Below, piece after piece: positions 43,696-54,236 of a DNA stretch of 64,000 nucleotides. Location: assembly GCF_003606365.2 (NCBI RefSeq), contig NZ_CP031933.2:1116001-1180000 (forward strand), written 5' to 3'. A program made the translations under genes and the position numbers. Position 1 is the first letter of the stretch. The number at the start of each line of letters is the position of its first letter. Source of the DNA: Companilactobacillus zhachilii. GTDB lineage: Bacteria; Bacillota; Bacilli; Lactobacillales; Lactobacillaceae. The notes beneath the pieces are model-generated. The model was not told the origin of the DNA, did not search any database, and saw only the letters and a list, made by a program, of their open reading frames with translations.

Positions 43696-44715
43696 ATGTC
43701 TAATCCCTATCAAGATGCCGGTGTCGATGTCGAATCTGGCTACAAAATTTCTAAATTTGTAAAACAAAATACTCACAATAATAACATTGGTAATTTCGGT
43801 GGTGTTTACGAAATTCCTGAAGGTTACCAACATCCAGTTTTAGTATCTAGTGATGATGGAGTTGGAACAAAGTTATTGTTGACAACTGAAGCAAACAAGT
43901 GGGACACGATTGGAATTGATTGTGTTGCCATGTGTGTGAATGATATTTTGGCTCAAGGTGCTACACCACAGTATTTTCTAGATTATATTTCAACCGGTAA
44001 AGTTGATGAAAAGATTGAGGAAATTCTCAAGGGTGTAATTGAAGGCTGCGGCCAAGCTAATGCCAATTTAATCGGTGGTGAAACCGCTGAAATGCCTGGT
44101 GTATATGATGCAAAAGACTATGATATTGCCGGTTTTTCCGTTGGTATTTGCGAAAAAGATGATTTATTGCAAAAAGAGAATATTCAAGCTGGAAATGTTT
44201 TGATTGGTCTAAAATCAAGCGGAATCCATTCAAATGGTTATTCACTAGTTAGAAAGATTTTCTTCCAACAACATAATTTAACGGTAGATAGTGTTTTACC
44301 AGAATATCCTGAACAAACACTTGGTGAATTGTTGTTAACACCGACAAAAATTTATGTCCAAGATGTCGTACCTTTGCTGGATGAACGTTTAATCAGAGGA
44401 ATTTCTCATATTACTGGCGGTGGCTTTTACGAAAATGTTCCTCGGATGCTGCCAGATAATTTGGCAGCCAAGATCAATGTTGATGTTTGGCCACAGTTAC
44501 CAGTTTTTGATTTGTTACAGAAGTATGGTCAATTGGAATTAGCTGATATGTATCATATTTTCAATATGGGTATTGGAATGGTACTAGCAGTTGATGCCTC
44601 CAAAGAATTAGAAGTTTTGGAACTATTGAATGAAAAAGAAACTGTTGCCTTTACAATTGGTGAAGTTGTTTCAAAAACAACAAGTAGTGTGATTTTGGAA
44701 GGAGACCAACTATGA
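43696..44715 (+). CDS. purM: phosphoribosylformylglycinamidine cyclo-ligase
   Basis: A 339-residue AIR synthetase. It has SSDDGVGTKLLLT, DCVAMCVNDI and LIGGETAEMPG, the ATP- and substrate-binding motifs. It closes the imidazole ring to yield AIR. AAGGAGGCAC precedes the start, 11 bases after purF. The end overlaps purN by four bases (ATGA). Confidence 0.97.
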   Translation: MSNPYQDAGVDVESGYKISKFVKQNTHNNNIGNFGGVYEIPEGYQHPVLVSSDDGVGTKLLLTTEANKWDTIGIDCVAMCVNDILAQGATPQYFLDYISTGKVDEKIEEILKGVIEGCGQANANLIGGETAEMPGVYDAKDYDIAGFSVGICEKDDLLQKENIQAGNVLIGLKSSGIHSNGYSLVRKIFFQQHNLTVDSVLPEYPEQTLGELLLTPTKIYVQDVVPLLDERLIRGISHITGGGFYENVPRMLPDNLAAKINVDVWPQLPVFDLLQKYGQLELADMYHIFNMGIGMVLAVDASKELEVLELLNEKETVAFTIGEVVSKTTSSVILEGDQL

Positions 44716-45296
44716 AAGTAGCTATCTTTGCTTCCGGTAATGGTAGTAATTTTGAAGCCATTGCAAAGTCTATTGAACTGCGTCAAGCGGGTCTAGAAAT
44801 TGAACTATTAGTTTGTGACCAAAAAGATGCACATGTTATTCAAAGAGCTGAAAAATACCATATTCCGATTTTTATTAATCAATTATCTGATTATGAAAAC
44901 CGTGGTGCGTATGAGCAAGCTATTATTGAAAAGTTAAAGCCACTCAAGATTGAATATATTTTATTGGCTGGTTATATGCGGGTCGTAACGCCGGTACTAT
45001 TAGGTGCCTATCCAAATCGAATTATTAATATTCATCCATCACTATTACCAAAATTTTCCGGTTTGGAAGCGATTGAACGTGCTTTTGAGGCTGGAGATCC
45101 GGTGACTGGAGTAACGATTCATTTCATTGATGAAGGGGTCGATACTGGTCCAATCATTAAGCAAGAAAAGGTTGTCCGGCTAGCTAATGATACAGAAGCT
45201 AGTTTAGAAGCAAGGATTCATCAAACAGAGCATCAAATGTATCGTCAAGTGATTCTTGATTTACTAAATAAAACTAATGGGGTAGATAAAAAATGA
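44712..45296 (+). CDS. purN: GAR transformylase
   Basis: A 194-residue phosphoribosylglycinamide formyltransferase. It starts [15 protein letters not shown], with a catalytic histidine in [12 protein letters not shown] and an aspartate in [10 protein letters not shown]. It moves the formyl group from 10-formyl-tetrahydrofolate to GAR. It overlaps purM and purH by four bases each. Confidence 0.96.
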   Translation: MKVAIFASGNGSNFEAIAKSIELRQAGLEIELLVCDQKDAHVIQRAEKYHIPIFINQLSDYENRGAYEQAIIEKLKPLKIEYILLAGYMRVVTPVLLGAYPNRIINIHPSLLPKFSGLEAIERAFEAGDPVTGVTIHFIDEGVDTGPIIKQEKVVRLANDTEASLEARIHQTEHQMYRQVILDLLNKTNGVDKK

Positions 45297-46834
45297 AAAG
45301 AGCTTTGATTAGTGTTTCTGATAAGACAGGTGTCGTTGAATTTGCTAAGGGTTTGATTGCCAATGGTTTTGAAATCATCTCAACTGGTGGTACATATAAG
45401 AAGTTGCAAGAAAATGGCGTTGAAGTTTTGGAAATTGATGAAGTTACCCAATTCCCTGAAATTTTAGATGGCCGTGTTAAAACTTTGCATCCAATGGTGC
45501 ATGCAGGACTATTGGCTAAACGTGACAATCCGGAACATATGAAGACTTTGGAAGATTTGAACATTCAAACAATTGACCTTGTCTGTGTCAATCTCTATCC
45601 ATTTAAAGAAACAATTTCTAAAGACGGTGTTACACCAGCTGAAGCGATTGAACAAATTGATATTGGTGGTCCATCAATGATCCGTTCAGCTTCAAAGAAC
45701 TTTAAGAGTGTTTATGTCGTGATTGACGCCAATGATTATGAAACAGTTCTTGAAAGTCTTCAATCAGATGAAGATGATACAATCTTACGTCGACGCTTGG
45801 CTGCAAAAGCTTTCCGTCATACAGCTGAATATGACAGTATTATTGGCCATTATTTGACTGATTTAAATGGGGATGAATTCCCTGATGTTGAAGTGCTTGG
45901 TTATGATTATCATCAAGAATTAAGATATGGTGAAAATTCACATCAAAAGGCTGCTTTCTACAAGAGTGCCATGCCTTCTGAATACTCGATTGCTTCAGCT
46001 AAGCAATTGCATGGTAAAGAACTTTCCTTCAATAATATTAAAGATGCAGACGCTGCATTGAGAATTGTGGCTGACTTTGATCAACCTTGTGTGGCTGCAT
46101 TGAAACATATGAACCCATGTGGTGTCGGTGTCGACGACGAATGTATTTATAAAGCATGGCGTAAGGCTTATACAGCTGATACAATGTCAATTTTTGGTGG
46201 TATCGTTGCGGTTAACCGTGAAGTTACGAAAGAAATTGCTGAAGAAATGCATAAGATTTTCTTGGAAATTGTTATCGCACCAAGCTTTACTGACGAAGCT
46301 TTGGAAATTCTTGAAGCTAAGAAGAACATTCGTCTACTAACACTTGACTTTTCAAAAGCTAAAGATGCTGAAAAGCACGAATATGTTTCCGTTATGGGTG
46401 GTTTATTAGTTCAAGAACGTGATACAACGGTTGATCAACTTTCAGAATTTGAAGTTGTTACTAAGAAAGCCCCAACTGATGAAGAAATGAAGGCTTTGTT
46501 ATTCGGTCAACAAGTTGTTAAACATGTTAAGAGTAATGCCATTGTTATTACAACAACTGATAAGACACTTGGTATTGGTGCTGGTCAAATGAATCGTATC
46601 GGTTCTGTGAAGATTGCGATTGACCAAGAAGAACAAGTGGATGCTCATACACCATTAATTATGGCTTCTGATGCCTTCTTCCCAATGGATGACTGTGTTC
46701 AATATGCTGCTGAACACGGAATTACAGCTATTGTGCAACCAGGTGGTTCAATTAAGGATCAAGATTCAATTGATATGGCTGATAAGCACGGAATTGCTAT
46801 GGTCTTCACTGGCAGAAGACATTTCAAACACTAG
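45293..46834 (+). CDS. purH: AICAR transformylase/IMP cyclohydrolase
   Basis: A 513-residue bifunctional protein. The N-terminal cyclohydrolase domain (1-200, [17 protein letters not shown]) and the C-terminal transformylase domain ([25 protein letters not shown]) carry out the last two steps to IMP. It starts on the overlap ATGA with purN. 15 bases separate it from purD. Confidence 0.97.
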   Translation: MKRALISVSDKTGVVEFAKGLIANGFEIISTGGTYKKLQENGVEVLEIDEVTQFPEILDGRVKTLHPMVHAGLLAKRDNPEHMKTLEDLNIQTIDLVCVNLYPFKETISKDGVTPAEAIEQIDIGGPSMIRSASKNFKSVYVVIDANDYETVLESLQSDEDDTILRRRLAAKAFRHTAEYDSIIGHYLTDLNGDEFPDVEVLGYDYHQELRYGENSHQKAAFYKSAMPSEYSIASAKQLHGKELSFNNIKDADAALRIVADFDQPCVAALKHMNPCGVGVDDECIYKAWRKAYTADTMSIFGGIVAVNREVTKEIAEEMHKIFLEIVIAPSFTDEALEILEAKKNIRLLTLDFSKAKDAEKHEYVSVMGGLLVQERDTTVDQLSEFEVVTKKAPTDEEMKALLFGQQVVKHVKSNAIVITTTDKTLGIGAGQMNRIGSVKIAIDQEEQVDAHTPLIMASDAFFPMDDCVQYAAEHGITAIVQPGGSIKDQDSIDMADKHGIAMVFTGRRHFKH

Positions 46835-46849
46835 AAGAGAGGTCTTTTA

Positions 46850-48106
46850 ATGAAAATACTTGTCGTTGGTTCAGGTGCTCGTGAAGATGCTATTTGTCAG
46901 TCATTATTGAAGAATGATAAAAATGTTGTCTTTTGTGCTCCTGGAAATGATGGAATGAAGCTAAACGGAATTAAAACAATTTCAATTAATGAAGATGAAT
47001 TCGACCATTTAGCTAACTTTGCTTTAACCAATAATGTTGATTATACAATCGTTGGTCCTGAGGAACCTTTAGTTAATGGGATTGTTGATTTCTTTAAGAG
47101 CCGAAAGTTGTTGATTTTTGGACCAACTAAAGAAGGCGCCCAAGTTGAAGGGTCAAAGTCTTTTACTAAGAAATTAATGGCTGATGCTGACATTCCAACT
47201 GCTAGTTATCAGGAGTTCACTGATTTACAAGCAGCAACAACATATTTAAACGAGGAGGCTGCTTTTCCGATTGTTATTAAAGCTGATGGGTTAGCGGCGG
47301 GTAAGGGTGTTTATATTTCACCTGAGAGAGATGATGCTCTATCAAAAGTTACTGATCTGTTGCAAGGACACAAGTTTAATACGCGTAAAGTCGTAATTGA
47401 GGATTTCTTAGAGGGTGAAGAATTTTCACTAATGGCATTCGTAGATCATAAAAGGTTTTATCCAATGCCAATAGCGCAAGATTACAAAAAGATTTTTGAA
47501 GATGATAAAGGTCCTAATACTGGTGGAATGGGAGCCGTTTGTCCGGTCCAAAATATTTCATCAGAAATTGAACAAACTGCGATAGAAACAGTTATTAAAC
47601 CATTTGTCAACGAGCTTTATAACCAAGGCATTAAGTATACGGGGATAGTTTATGCCGGGTTGATTTTGACTCAAGATGGTATCAAAGTTATCGAGTTTAA
47701 TGCTCGTTTTGGTGATCCAGAGACAGAAGTTGTCTTGCCACGATTACAATCTGATTTGTCAGAGATGATAAATCAAATGCTTCATCATAAAAAAATCAAT
47801 GAAATTACTTGGTCGACTACGGGCTTGAACTTAGGAGTTTTCGCTGTCAGCCATGGATATCCTGGTAAACAAGTAGTTGGTGATTTAGGTAGTACGGATG
47901 AATTTAGAAGTTGTCCTTTGACGGTCAACTATGCTAGTGTTCGTAAAGAAAATCACCGGCTGATCAGTAATGGAGGACGATTGTATTTAGTCCAAACGCA
48001 AGCTGAAGATTTAGACAGTGCGCAAGTGCAAGTTTATCGAGAATTAGGAAAGATGAACCAATTGCATATTTATTATCGTCGTGATATTGGTAAGAATTCG
48101 ATTTAA
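46850..48106 (+). CDS. purD: phosphoribosylamine-glycine ligase
   Basis: A 418-residue ATP-grasp enzyme (ILVVGSGAREDAI at the start; KADGLAAGKGVY; NARFGDPETEVVLPRL). The usual GSGGREHA motif reads GSGAREDA. It links glycine to phosphoribosylamine. It is the last gene of the pur cluster, after which a strong terminator stands. purB is not in the window, as is usual for lactobacilli. Confidence 0.96.
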   Translation: MKILVVGSGAREDAICQSLLKNDKNVVFCAPGNDGMKLNGIKTISINEDEFDHLANFALTNNVDYTIVGPEEPLVNGIVDFFKSRKLLIFGPTKEGAQVEGSKSFTKKLMADADIPTASYQEFTDLQAATTYLNEEAAFPIVIKADGLAAGKGVYISPERDDALSKVTDLLQGHKFNTRKVVIEDFLEGEEFSLMAFVDHKRFYPMPIAQDYKKIFEDDKGPNTGGMGAVCPVQNISSEIEQTAIETVIKPFVNELYNQGIKYTGIVYAGLILTQDGIKVIEFNARFGDPETEVVLPRLQSDLSEMINQMLHHKKINEITWSTTGLNLGVFAVSHGYPGKQVVGDLGSTDEFRSCPLTVNYASVRKENHRLISNGGRLYLVQTQAEDLDSAQVQVYRELGKMNQLHIYYRRDIGKNSI

Positions 48107-48124
48107 AAATTATAAATTAGAATG

Positions 48125-48195
48125 AGGAAACTGCCGTGAAGAAAAGTTTTGGATAAAATTCCGAAATACTTCAAAAGGCAGTTTCTTTTTTGCAA
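48125..48195 (+). terminator. terminator of the pur operon
   Basis: GAAACTGCC pairs with GGCAGTTTC; the large loop holds an inner AAAAGTTTT/AAAATT region. It is followed by TTTTTT. Confidence 0.8.
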
Positions 48196-48248
48196 TTGAG
48201 ATTAAATTTTGCTTATGATATACTATCCAAGTTTTTTAGGGGGAACCA

Positions 48249-48782
48249 ATGAAAGAAGAAACATATAAATATCCGAGACAATTCATTGTAGGTGTCTGGT
48301 TAATAACTGTTGGAATAGCAATGATGACTCTAGTAATTAAATTGCCTAATGGCATCCCGAACGCAGCTTATTTTGGAGTGATTTATGCTCTAGGTATGTT
48401 TTGGCAATTGAATTCTAGAACTCGCAAGCGCTTCAGTGTTGGTTCGGGCACTATTAGACAGAAAAAATGGGCAAATCGATCAATTGTTATTTTAATGGCT
48501 TTGGTCTTTCTTAGCTTTTTACCAGCGCAAATGATGCATTTGAGTGGGATGCAAGCGGTATATGTCACCTGGGTTATGATACTGATTGGGGTAGGACTAC
48601 ATTTTTTTGCATTTATTCCTGTGCACGGTAAGATTATCGGAATATTGGGTCTTGTGATTGTTTTAAATGGATTATTTGGTTTATTTGTACGTTTGCCACT
48701 TGATATGATTTTCAGCAGTGATGGTCTAATTAAGATTATTTTTGGTTTAGTTTATTTGAAAGTTAGTCCAATTAATTTTTAG
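48249..48782 (+). CDS. membrane protein of unknown function
   Basis: A 177-residue protein with a short charged N-terminus (MKEETYKYPRQ) and about five hydrophobic helices (around 14-32, 38-52, 75-92, 100-125, 128-150). A loop with basic residues at 55-73 (NSRTRKRFSVG) should face the cytosol. No motif points to a function. TTAGGGGGAACC precedes the ATG. It is transcribed singly, between the pur terminator and its own terminator. Confidence 0.65.
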   Translation: MKEETYKYPRQFIVGVWLITVGIAMMTLVIKLPNGIPNAAYFGVIYALGMFWQLNSRTRKRFSVGSGTIRQKKWANRSIVILMALVFLSFLPAQMMHLSGMQAVYVTWVMILIGVGLHFFAFIPVHGKIIGILGLVIVLNGLFGLFVRLPLDMIFSSDGLIKIIFGLVYLKVSPINF

Positions 48783-48786
48783 TAAA

Positions 48787-48828
48787 ATAATAGCCTCAGA
48801 ATCCATGGCGGAATCTGGGGCTATTTTG
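48787..48828 (+). terminator. terminator after the membrane protein gene
   Basis: AAAATAGCCTCAGAATCC-like arm (48784-48804) pairs with GGAATCTGGGGCTATTTT, with a short loop, and is followed by TGTT. Confidence 0.8.
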
Positions 48829-48850
48829 TTATATAATTATTTAGCTAACA

Positions 48851-49180
48851 CGTTAAATATGCCACCTCCAAGAGCAAGAAAATTAGGTCGCTGTGGAGAC
48901 CGAGCCAAGGTCTCGTCTCTCGACTTTGAACCTCGCAAAAACCACAAGTTTCAAAGCTCGTCCCGTGGTGTAAGCACTAAAGTGCTAACGTCACCTTCAC
49001 AGCAAACTAATTTACTGCTCTTTCCGGCTAGTTCATTGTTTTTTTGAATCAATAGTAAATAACTTTAAGTATTACTTTGCCATCAATGACCAGAATTATA
49101 AGATATAGAATATATTCTGAATCTTTTGATTTTAAAAATTATTTCAATTCTATAGTCAAAAAATCAACTAGCACCACGAG
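48851..49180 (+). repeat. Structured repeat class I, copy G, full length with tail
   Basis: The left end ATATGCCACCTCC, a core of three hairpins (hairpin 1 with loop CCAAGGT; hairpin 2 CTTTGAA/TTCAAAG; hairpin 3 GTGGTGTAAGCAC to GTGCTAACGTCAC), imperfect outer arms (48890-48914 with 48998-49021), CCGGCTAGTT and a ~150-base AT tail ending CAACTAGCACCACG. The 9-bp sequence TAGCTAACA occurs directly at both sides (48842-48850, 49181-49189). Confidence 0.88.
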
Positions 49181-49209
49181 TAGCTAACATATGGAATTAC
49201 AAAGATAAA

Positions 49210-49836
49210 CTAATCTTTTTTCTTAGGTGGAATATATTCAAAGTCTGGATTGATTTTGTTATCAATATCTTTCCAAGCTTGTTCCATATCTTCATTAACT
49301 TGTTTTGTTTGTTCATCGGTTAACTTGGCTTTGAAATCAAAATCAATTTCAGGTCCAATGCCGACGGTGATTTGTTTGTGTAACATTAAACCGCCAAACG
49401 TTAATGGTCCCTGATAAACGAATGGCACTAATGGAGCTTTGGATAATTTAGCAATTAATGATGCGCCACCTTTAAGTTCTTCAGAGTAGCGTGTACCAGA
49501 AGGAAACATGATTAAAACGCGTCCTTCCTTTTTAAGAGCCTTGACTGGCGTTTTAATAGCAGATGGTCCTGGATGGGCACGGTCCACTGGAAATGCGTGA
49601 GCGTGGACTAAAATGTATCTTAAAATTGGATTCTTGAAGAGTTCTTTTTTAGCCATGAAAGTGGCATCACGTGGGGCAATTACTAAGGCAAAGAAAATTG
49701 GTTCCCACCATGTTCGATGGGGGGCAACCAAAATATATGGTTTGTCAGGTAGATTTTCTTTACCGATGACGTCAAATCGTCCGTTCAATAAAAATACTAA
49801 TCCCCGTACAAAAGCACGAATAAATTTATAAAACAT
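49210..49836 (-). CDS. 1-acyl-glycerol-3-phosphate acyltransferase family (PlsC-like)
   Basis: A 208-residue acyltransferase of the PlsC family, with an N-terminal hydrophobic segment (FIRAFVRGLVFLL) and MFPSGTRYSEEL, the equivalent of the FPEGTRS block. The catalytic box is PHRTWWEPI, i.e. HX4E where the usual motif is HX4D. It probably makes phosphatidic acid at the membrane, or acylates another glycerolipid. A lysine-rich end (PKKKD) may hold it to the membrane. It is divergent from the methyltransferase gene. Confidence 0.85.
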   Translation of the reverse strand: MFYKFIRAFVRGLVFLLNGRFDVIGKENLPDKPYILVAPHRTWWEPIFFALVIAPRDATFMAKKELFKNPILRYILVHAHAFPVDRAHPGPSAIKTPVKALKKEGRVLIMFPSGTRYSEELKGGASLIAKLSKAPLVPFVYQGPLTFGGLMLHKQITVGIGPEIDFDFKAKLTDEQTKQVNEDMEQAWKDIDNKINPDFEYIPPKKKD

Positions 49837-49898
49837 AGAAATATCATTCTCCCAAAAATAATTTTGTCTTATTTAAAATACCATAAAGCAGGTGCATT

Positions 49899-50627
49899 AT
49901 GTCGATTAATTCGCAAGATATTATCTCTAACAGTGGAATCATCATTAATCAGGATAAACAATTGTATTCGTTTAACCTTGATACTATTTTACTCTATAAT
50001 TTTGCGAAACCAGCAAAAAAAGGCAAAGTCGTTGATTTATGTGCTGGAAATGGAGCAATTGGTTTGTCTTTAGCAGCTAAAACAAAAGCTCAGATTTATC
50101 TAGTGGAAATCCAAGAACAGCTTGCTAAGCTTTCGGCCAAAAGTATTCAAGATAACCATTTGGAAGCTCAAGTTCATTTGATTAATGATGATTTAAAAAA
50201 CGTGCAACAGTATTTAGCACACGATACGGTTGATACGATAGTTTGTAATCCACCATATTTTAAATTGGCAGACAAGACGTCTATTAAGGACAATCCAGTG
50301 TTAGCAATTGCCCGTCATGAATTGAAAGCTACCTTAACCGATATTCTTTCTACTATTAAAATACTGTTAAAAGAAAATTCTCACGCCTACATCGTGTATC
50401 GTCCCGAAAGATTGAGTGAATTATTTAGTATTATGACACAAGAAAAACTACAACCAAAACGGATTCGTTTCGTCAGATCACTGTCAAATAAGGACGCAAA
50501 CTTAGTTTTATTGGATGTAGTGAAGACGGTGAAGTCAGCTTCTTTGCGAGTCGAACCTGATTTAGTGATTTATAATGAGAAACATCAGTTAACAAAAGAG
50601 GCTAGTTTGATTATCAATGGAAAATAA
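49899..50627 (+). CDS. TrmN6-like methyltransferase
   Basis: A 242-residue Rossmann-fold methyltransferase. It has the SAM loop [16 protein letters not shown] (about 44-59) and the N-P-P-Y motif in IVCNPPYFK (near 117), typical for N6-adenine methylation of nucleic acid. In B. subtilis and E. coli relatives modify A37 of tRNA1(Val). It overlaps the GIY-YIG gene by 11 bases, the same pair found next to each other across Firmicutes. Confidence 0.88.
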   Translation: MSINSQDIISNSGIIINQDKQLYSFNLDTILLYNFAKPAKKGKVVDLCAGNGAIGLSLAAKTKAQIYLVEIQEQLAKLSAKSIQDNHLEAQVHLINDDLKNVQQYLAHDTVDTIVCNPPYFKLADKTSIKDNPVLAIARHELKATLTDILSTIKILLKENSHAYIVYRPERLSELFSIMTQEKLQPKRIRFVRSLSNKDANLVLLDVVKTVKSASLRVEPDLVIYNEKHQLTKEASLIINGK

Positions 50628-50901
50628 AAAATATTACGTTTATATGTTGCTCTGTAATGACAGAACCTTTTATACTGGAACCAGCAATAATGTTGAGAAA
50701 CGAGTTGCAACACACAATGCAGGTAAGGGTGCTAAGTATACAAAAATCAGGCGACCAGTTAAATTAATGTATAGCGAAGAGTTGGCTGATAAGTCGGCAG
50801 CTTTGAAACGTGAGATTGCTATTAAAAAACTCAGTCGCCAACAAAAAGTAACTTTGTTGAAAAGTCATGGAATAAATTGGCAAGACTACTTGATTTCATG
50901 A
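50617..50901 (+). CDS. GIY-YIG nuclease-like protein (UPF0213)
   Basis: A 94-residue protein with YVYMLLCND and [18 protein letters not shown], the GIY-YIG core, followed by [17 protein letters not shown]. Members are small single-domain proteins; most have no proven substrate, though some cleave DNA. It is coupled to the methyltransferase by overlap. The -35 box of the rpsB promoter lies within its last codons. Confidence 0.88.
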   Translation: MENKKYYVYMLLCNDRTFYTGTSNNVEKRVATHNAGKGAKYTKIRRPVKLMYSEELADKSAALKREIAIKKLSRQQKVTLLKSHGINWQDYLIS

Positions 50902-50918
50902 TTGTTTTCCCATATAAT
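50890..50918 (+). promoter_or_regulatory. rpsB-tsf promoter
   Basis: TTGATT (50890-50895), a 17-base spacer and a consensus TATAAT (50913-50918). The -35 overlaps the end of the GIY-YIG gene. Confidence 0.75.
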
Positions 50919-50924
50919 ATTTAC

Positions 50925-51025
50925 CTGTATTGAATACACACACTTGACGATTTGATTGATGGTGCGCTACGGCGTTTCAGTCAGACATGACTCGAGTGGA
51001 GGTAAAAACCAGGAGGAACTATTTT
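50925..51025 (+). promoter_or_regulatory. 5' UTR of rpsB, possible structured leader
   Basis: About 100 untranslated bases contain TGTATTGAATACA, AGTCA-GACA-TGACT and a GC-rich centre. This may be an S2-responsive leader; I cannot confirm a fold. Confidence 0.35.
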
Positions 51026-51829
51026 ATGTCAGTTATTTCTATGAAACAATTGCTTGAAGCCGGTGTACATTTTGGACACCAAACAAGACGTTGGAACCCC
51101 AAGATGAAGCCATTTATCTTTACACAAAGAAATGGTATTTACATCATTGATTTACAAAAAACAGTACGCATGATCGACGATGCTTACAACTATATGAAGG
51201 CTGTTGCCGGTGATGACGGAATTTTCCTATTCGTTGGTACAAAGAAGCAAGCCCAAGACGCTGTTGCTGAAGAAGCTACACGTGCAGGCCAATACTACGT
51301 TAACCATCGTTGGTTAGGTGGTACTTTGACTAACTGGAACACAATCCAAAAACGTATCAAGAGATTAAAAGAAATCAAGGCTATGGCCACTGATGGTACT
51401 TTTGAACGTCTACCTAAGAAAGAAGTTGCTTTACTTACAAAGCAACAAGCTAAGTTAGAAAAATTCCTTGGTGGTATCGAAGATATGCCAAGAATTCCTG
51501 ATGTTATGTTCATTGTTGACCCTCATAAGGAAAACATTGCTGTTAACGAAGCTAAGAAACTTAACATTCCTATCGTAGCTATGGTTGATACAAATACAGA
51601 TCCAGATCCTATCGATGTTATCATTCCTTCAAATGATGATGCTATTCGTGCCGTAAGATTGATTACTGCTAAGATGGCTGACGCTATTGTTGAAGGTAAG
51701 CAAGGTGAAGAAGCTGTTTCAGATGCAGACTTTGCTGACAAGAAAGACGATAACAAAGATTCAGAAGCTGCTGATGACAAGTCAATCGAAGATTTGGCAA
51801 ACGCAACAAACAATAACGATAACAAATAA
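51026..51829 (+). CDS. rpsB: 30S ribosomal protein S2
   Basis: A 267-residue protein with the S2 signatures [21 protein letters not shown] near the start and ALLTKQ...[12 protein letters not shown]. The C-terminal 40 residues are an acidic Asp/Asn/Lys tail. AGGAGGAAC precedes ATG 51026; an in-frame ATG at 50987 lies in the leader. tsf follows after a small hairpin, the conserved rpsB-tsf order. Confidence 0.97.
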   Translation: MSVISMKQLLEAGVHFGHQTRRWNPKMKPFIFTQRNGIYIIDLQKTVRMIDDAYNYMKAVAGDDGIFLFVGTKKQAQDAVAEEATRAGQYYVNHRWLGGTLTNWNTIQKRIKRLKEIKAMATDGTFERLPKKEVALLTKQQAKLEKFLGGIEDMPRIPDVMFIVDPHKENIAVNEAKKLNIPIVAMVDTNTDPDPIDVIIPSNDDAIRAVRLITAKMADAIVEGKQGEEAVSDADFADKKDDNKDSEAADDKSIEDLANATNNNDNK

Positions 51830-51851
51830 TTTAAAATAATATCCGTAAAAT

Positions 51852-51882
51852 AGAGTCATCTGAGTAAGATGGCTTTATTTAT
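51852..51882 (+). terminator. weak hairpin between rpsB and tsf
   Basis: AGTCATC pairs with GATGGCT across a seven-base loop, followed by TTATTTAT. It could act as partial terminator or RNA processing site that lowers tsf relative to rpsB. Confidence 0.5.
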
Positions 51883-51901
51883 ACGACTGGAGGATTTACG
51901 A

Positions 51902-52780
51902 ATGGCTAAAATTACTGCTGCTCAAGTTAAAGAATTACGTGATAAGACAAGCGTTGGTATGATGGATGCTAAAAAGGCATTGGTTTCTGCTGATGGTGAC
52001 ATGGATAAAGCTGTTGACTTGCTACGTGAAAAGGGTATTGCTAAAGCTGCTAAGAAGAGCGGAAACATCGCTGCTGAAGGTTTAACACATATCGAAGTTT
52101 CAGGTAACAAAGCTGCTATCATCGAAGTTAACTCAGAAACAGACTTCGTTTCATCAAATGATAAGTTTATCGATCTTGTTAACTCAATTGGTAAGGCTAT
52201 CGTTGAAAATGAACCAAAGACTATGGACGAAGCATTGGCTTTAAGTCTTGGTGAAGGTTCAATCAACGACGCAATCACAGGCTTAACAGCTGTTATCGGT
52301 GAAAAGATCAGCTTGAGACGTTTTGAAGTTCTTGACAAGACTGATGCTCAAGTATTCGGCTCATACCTACACAACGGTGGCCTAATTGGTGCCATTGTTA
52401 CTCTTGAAGGTACAGACGAAGAAGCTGCTAAGGATGTTGCTATGCACGTTGCTGCTATCAATCCTAAGTACATGAGTCGCGAACAAGTTCCTGCAGATGT
52501 TCTTGAACATGAAAAGGCTATCTTTACTGAAGAAACAAAAGCTGAAGGTAAACCTGAAAAGATTATCCCAAGAATCGTTGAAGGCCGTGTAAACAAGTAC
52601 TTGTCAGAAATTAGTTTGGCTGACCAAGAATTTGTTAAGGATTCAGATATGACTGTTCAACAATTTGTTGAATCAAAGAACAGTAAACTAGTTTCATTTG
52701 TTCGTTATGAAGTCGGTGAAGGAATCGAAAAGAAACAAGAAGATTTCGCTGAAGAAGTAAAGAACCAAATGAATAACTAA
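51902..52780 (+). CDS. tsf: elongation factor Ts
   Basis: A 292-residue protein with an N-terminal UBA domain ([22 protein letters not shown] region) and the ETDFVSSND core (near 80). It exchanges GDP for GTP on EF-Tu. GGAGGATT precedes ATG 51902. A perfect terminator follows, so tsf ends the unit. Confidence 0.97.
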   Translation: MAKITAAQVKELRDKTSVGMMDAKKALVSADGDMDKAVDLLREKGIAKAAKKSGNIAAEGLTHIEVSGNKAAIIEVNSETDFVSSNDKFIDLVNSIGKAIVENEPKTMDEALALSLGEGSINDAITGLTAVIGEKISLRRFEVLDKTDAQVFGSYLHNGGLIGAIVTLEGTDEEAAKDVAMHVAAINPKYMSREQVPADVLEHEKAIFTEETKAEGKPEKIIPRIVEGRVNKYLSEISLADQEFVKDSDMTVQQFVESKNSKLVSFVRYEVGEGIEKKQEDFAEEVKNQMNN

Positions 52781-52796
52781 TAAATTATTTAATTTT

Positions 52797-52842
52797 GAGA
52801 AAGGTCGCTTAATTCATTTTGAATTAAACGACCTTTTCTTTG
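52797..52842 (+). terminator. terminator after tsf
   Basis: AGAAAGGTCG plus TTAATTC pairs with GAATTAA plus CGACCTTTTCT, a near-perfect 17-bp stem with a short loop. Confidence 0.88.
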
Positions 52843-52949
52843 TATAAAGGGTTGTATCTAAGCAAAATTTATTTAAAAATGGTGATTAGATAATTTTAGT
52901 GTAGCTAATATGTTAAAATGTTTAGTAGCAAAATTAAAGGAGAGCACTT

Positions 52950-53684
52950 ATGCCTGATATTAAGTATAAAAGAGTTATTTTAAAAGTTTCTGGTGAAGCC
53001 TTAGCCGGAGAAAAAGGATTTGGAATTAACCCCCCAGTTATCAAGAAGATAGCTGAACAAATTAAGAGTGTCCATGATTTAGGTGTTCAAGTAGCCATCG
53101 TTTGTGGTGGTGGTAACATCTGGCGTGGTGAAACAGGTGCTGAAATGGGAATGGATCGTGCCCAAGCTGACTACATGGGTATGATGGCCACAGTTATGAA
53201 CGGTCTAGCTTTACAAGATGGACTAGAACATATTGGTGTTCCAACTCGTGTTCAAACATCAATTGAAATGCGCCAAGTTGCTGAACCTTACATTAGAAGA
53301 AAAGCCGTTAGACATCTAGAAAAGGGCCGTGTTGTGATTTTTGCTGGTGGTACTGGTAATCCATACTTCTCAACTGATACAACTTCTGTTCTTCGTGCAG
53401 CTGAAATTGAAGCTGATGTTATCTTGATGGCTAAGAACAACGTTGACGGTGTTTACTCAGCTGATCCTAAGAAAGATCCTAATGCTAAGAAGTATTCAGA
53501 ATTATCACAACTTGATATTATTAATAAGAACCTTGGCGTAATGGATACAACAGCTTCATCATTGTCAATGGATAATGATATTCCATTGATCGTATTCAAC
53601 TTGAATAAACCTGAAAACATCAAGAAGGTTGTTCAAGGTGAAAATATCGGAACAATTATAAAGGGTGGTAATGATGACAAATAA
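52950..53684 (+). CDS. pyrH: UMP kinase
   Basis: A 244-residue amino-acid-kinase-fold UMP kinase. It shows [24 protein letters not shown] and [13 protein letters not shown]. It makes UDP and is regulated by GTP and UTP. AAAGGAGAG lies before the ATG. The end overlaps the frr ribosome binding site and start. Confidence 0.97.
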   Translation: MPDIKYKRVILKVSGEALAGEKGFGINPPVIKKIAEQIKSVHDLGVQVAIVCGGGNIWRGETGAEMGMDRAQADYMGMMATVMNGLALQDGLEHIGVPTRVQTSIEMRQVAEPYIRRKAVRHLEKGRVVIFAGGTGNPYFSTDTTSVLRAAEIEADVILMAKNNVDGVYSADPKKDPNAKKYSELSQLDIINKNLGVMDTTASSLSMDNDIPLIVFNLNKPENIKKVVQGENIGTIIKGGNDDK

Positions 53685-54231
53685 AGCTATTACAAAAGCT
53701 AAAGAAAACATGAATAAGTCAATCGAAGTATTGAATCGTGAATTGGCTAATATTCGTGCTGGTAAAGCTAATGCTTCAATTTTGAGTAATGTTATGGTTT
53801 CTTATTACGGTAGTGATGTTCCATTGAACCAAGTTGCTTCAATTAATATTCCAGAAGCACGTGTTCTTTTGATTACACCTTATGACAAATCATCACTTGA
53901 TGATATCGAACATGCTATCAACTCATCTGATTTGGGATTGAACCCAGCTAATGATGGTAGTGTGATCCGTTTGATCATCCCACAACTTACTGGTGAACGC
54001 AGACAAGAGATTGCTAAGCAAGTAGGTAAAGAGGCTGAAGGTGGACGTATTGCTGTTAGAAACGTTCGTCGTGAAGCTATGGATGATTTGAAGAAGCAAT
54101 TGAAAGCAAATGATGTTACTGAAGATGAATTCCATACTTTGGAAAAAGATGTTCAAAAGGTAACTGATGATTCAATCGCTAAGATTGATAAACTAGCCGC
54201 AGATAAAGAACAGGAAATTACTGAAGGTTAG
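53674..54231 (+). CDS. frr: ribosome recycling factor
   Basis: A 185-residue factor (starting [20 protein letters not shown]) with RRF motifs [11 protein letters not shown] and [19 protein letters not shown] 53674 gives the typical 185 residues and fits AAAGGGTGG; ATG 53671 and GTG 53665 would be longer. It releases post-termination ribosomes with EF-G. It overlaps pyrH by 11 bases. Confidence 0.96.
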   Translation: MTNKAITKAKENMNKSIEVLNRELANIRAGKANASILSNVMVSYYGSDVPLNQVASINIPEARVLLITPYDKSSLDDIEHAINSSDLGLNPANDGSVIRLIIPQLTGERRQEIAKQVGKEAEGGRIAVRNVRREAMDDLKKQLKANDVTEDEFHTLEKDVQKVTDDSIAKIDKLAADKEQEITEG

Positions 54232-54236
54232 TCTCA

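Noticed and set aside
48805..49047. 80-codon ORF across repeat copy G
   Set aside because: It runs through the hairpin core and right end of the repeat and is not preserved in other copies.
461..49180. repeats as tRNA or rRNA genes because of the cloverleaf-like shape
   Set aside because: There is no acceptor or T-arm consensus, and the closing stem is 21-25 bp and variable in sequence.
453..52949. prophage or integrative element
   Set aside because: No integrase, recombinase, phage structural or transposase gene is present; backbone gene order is largely kept.
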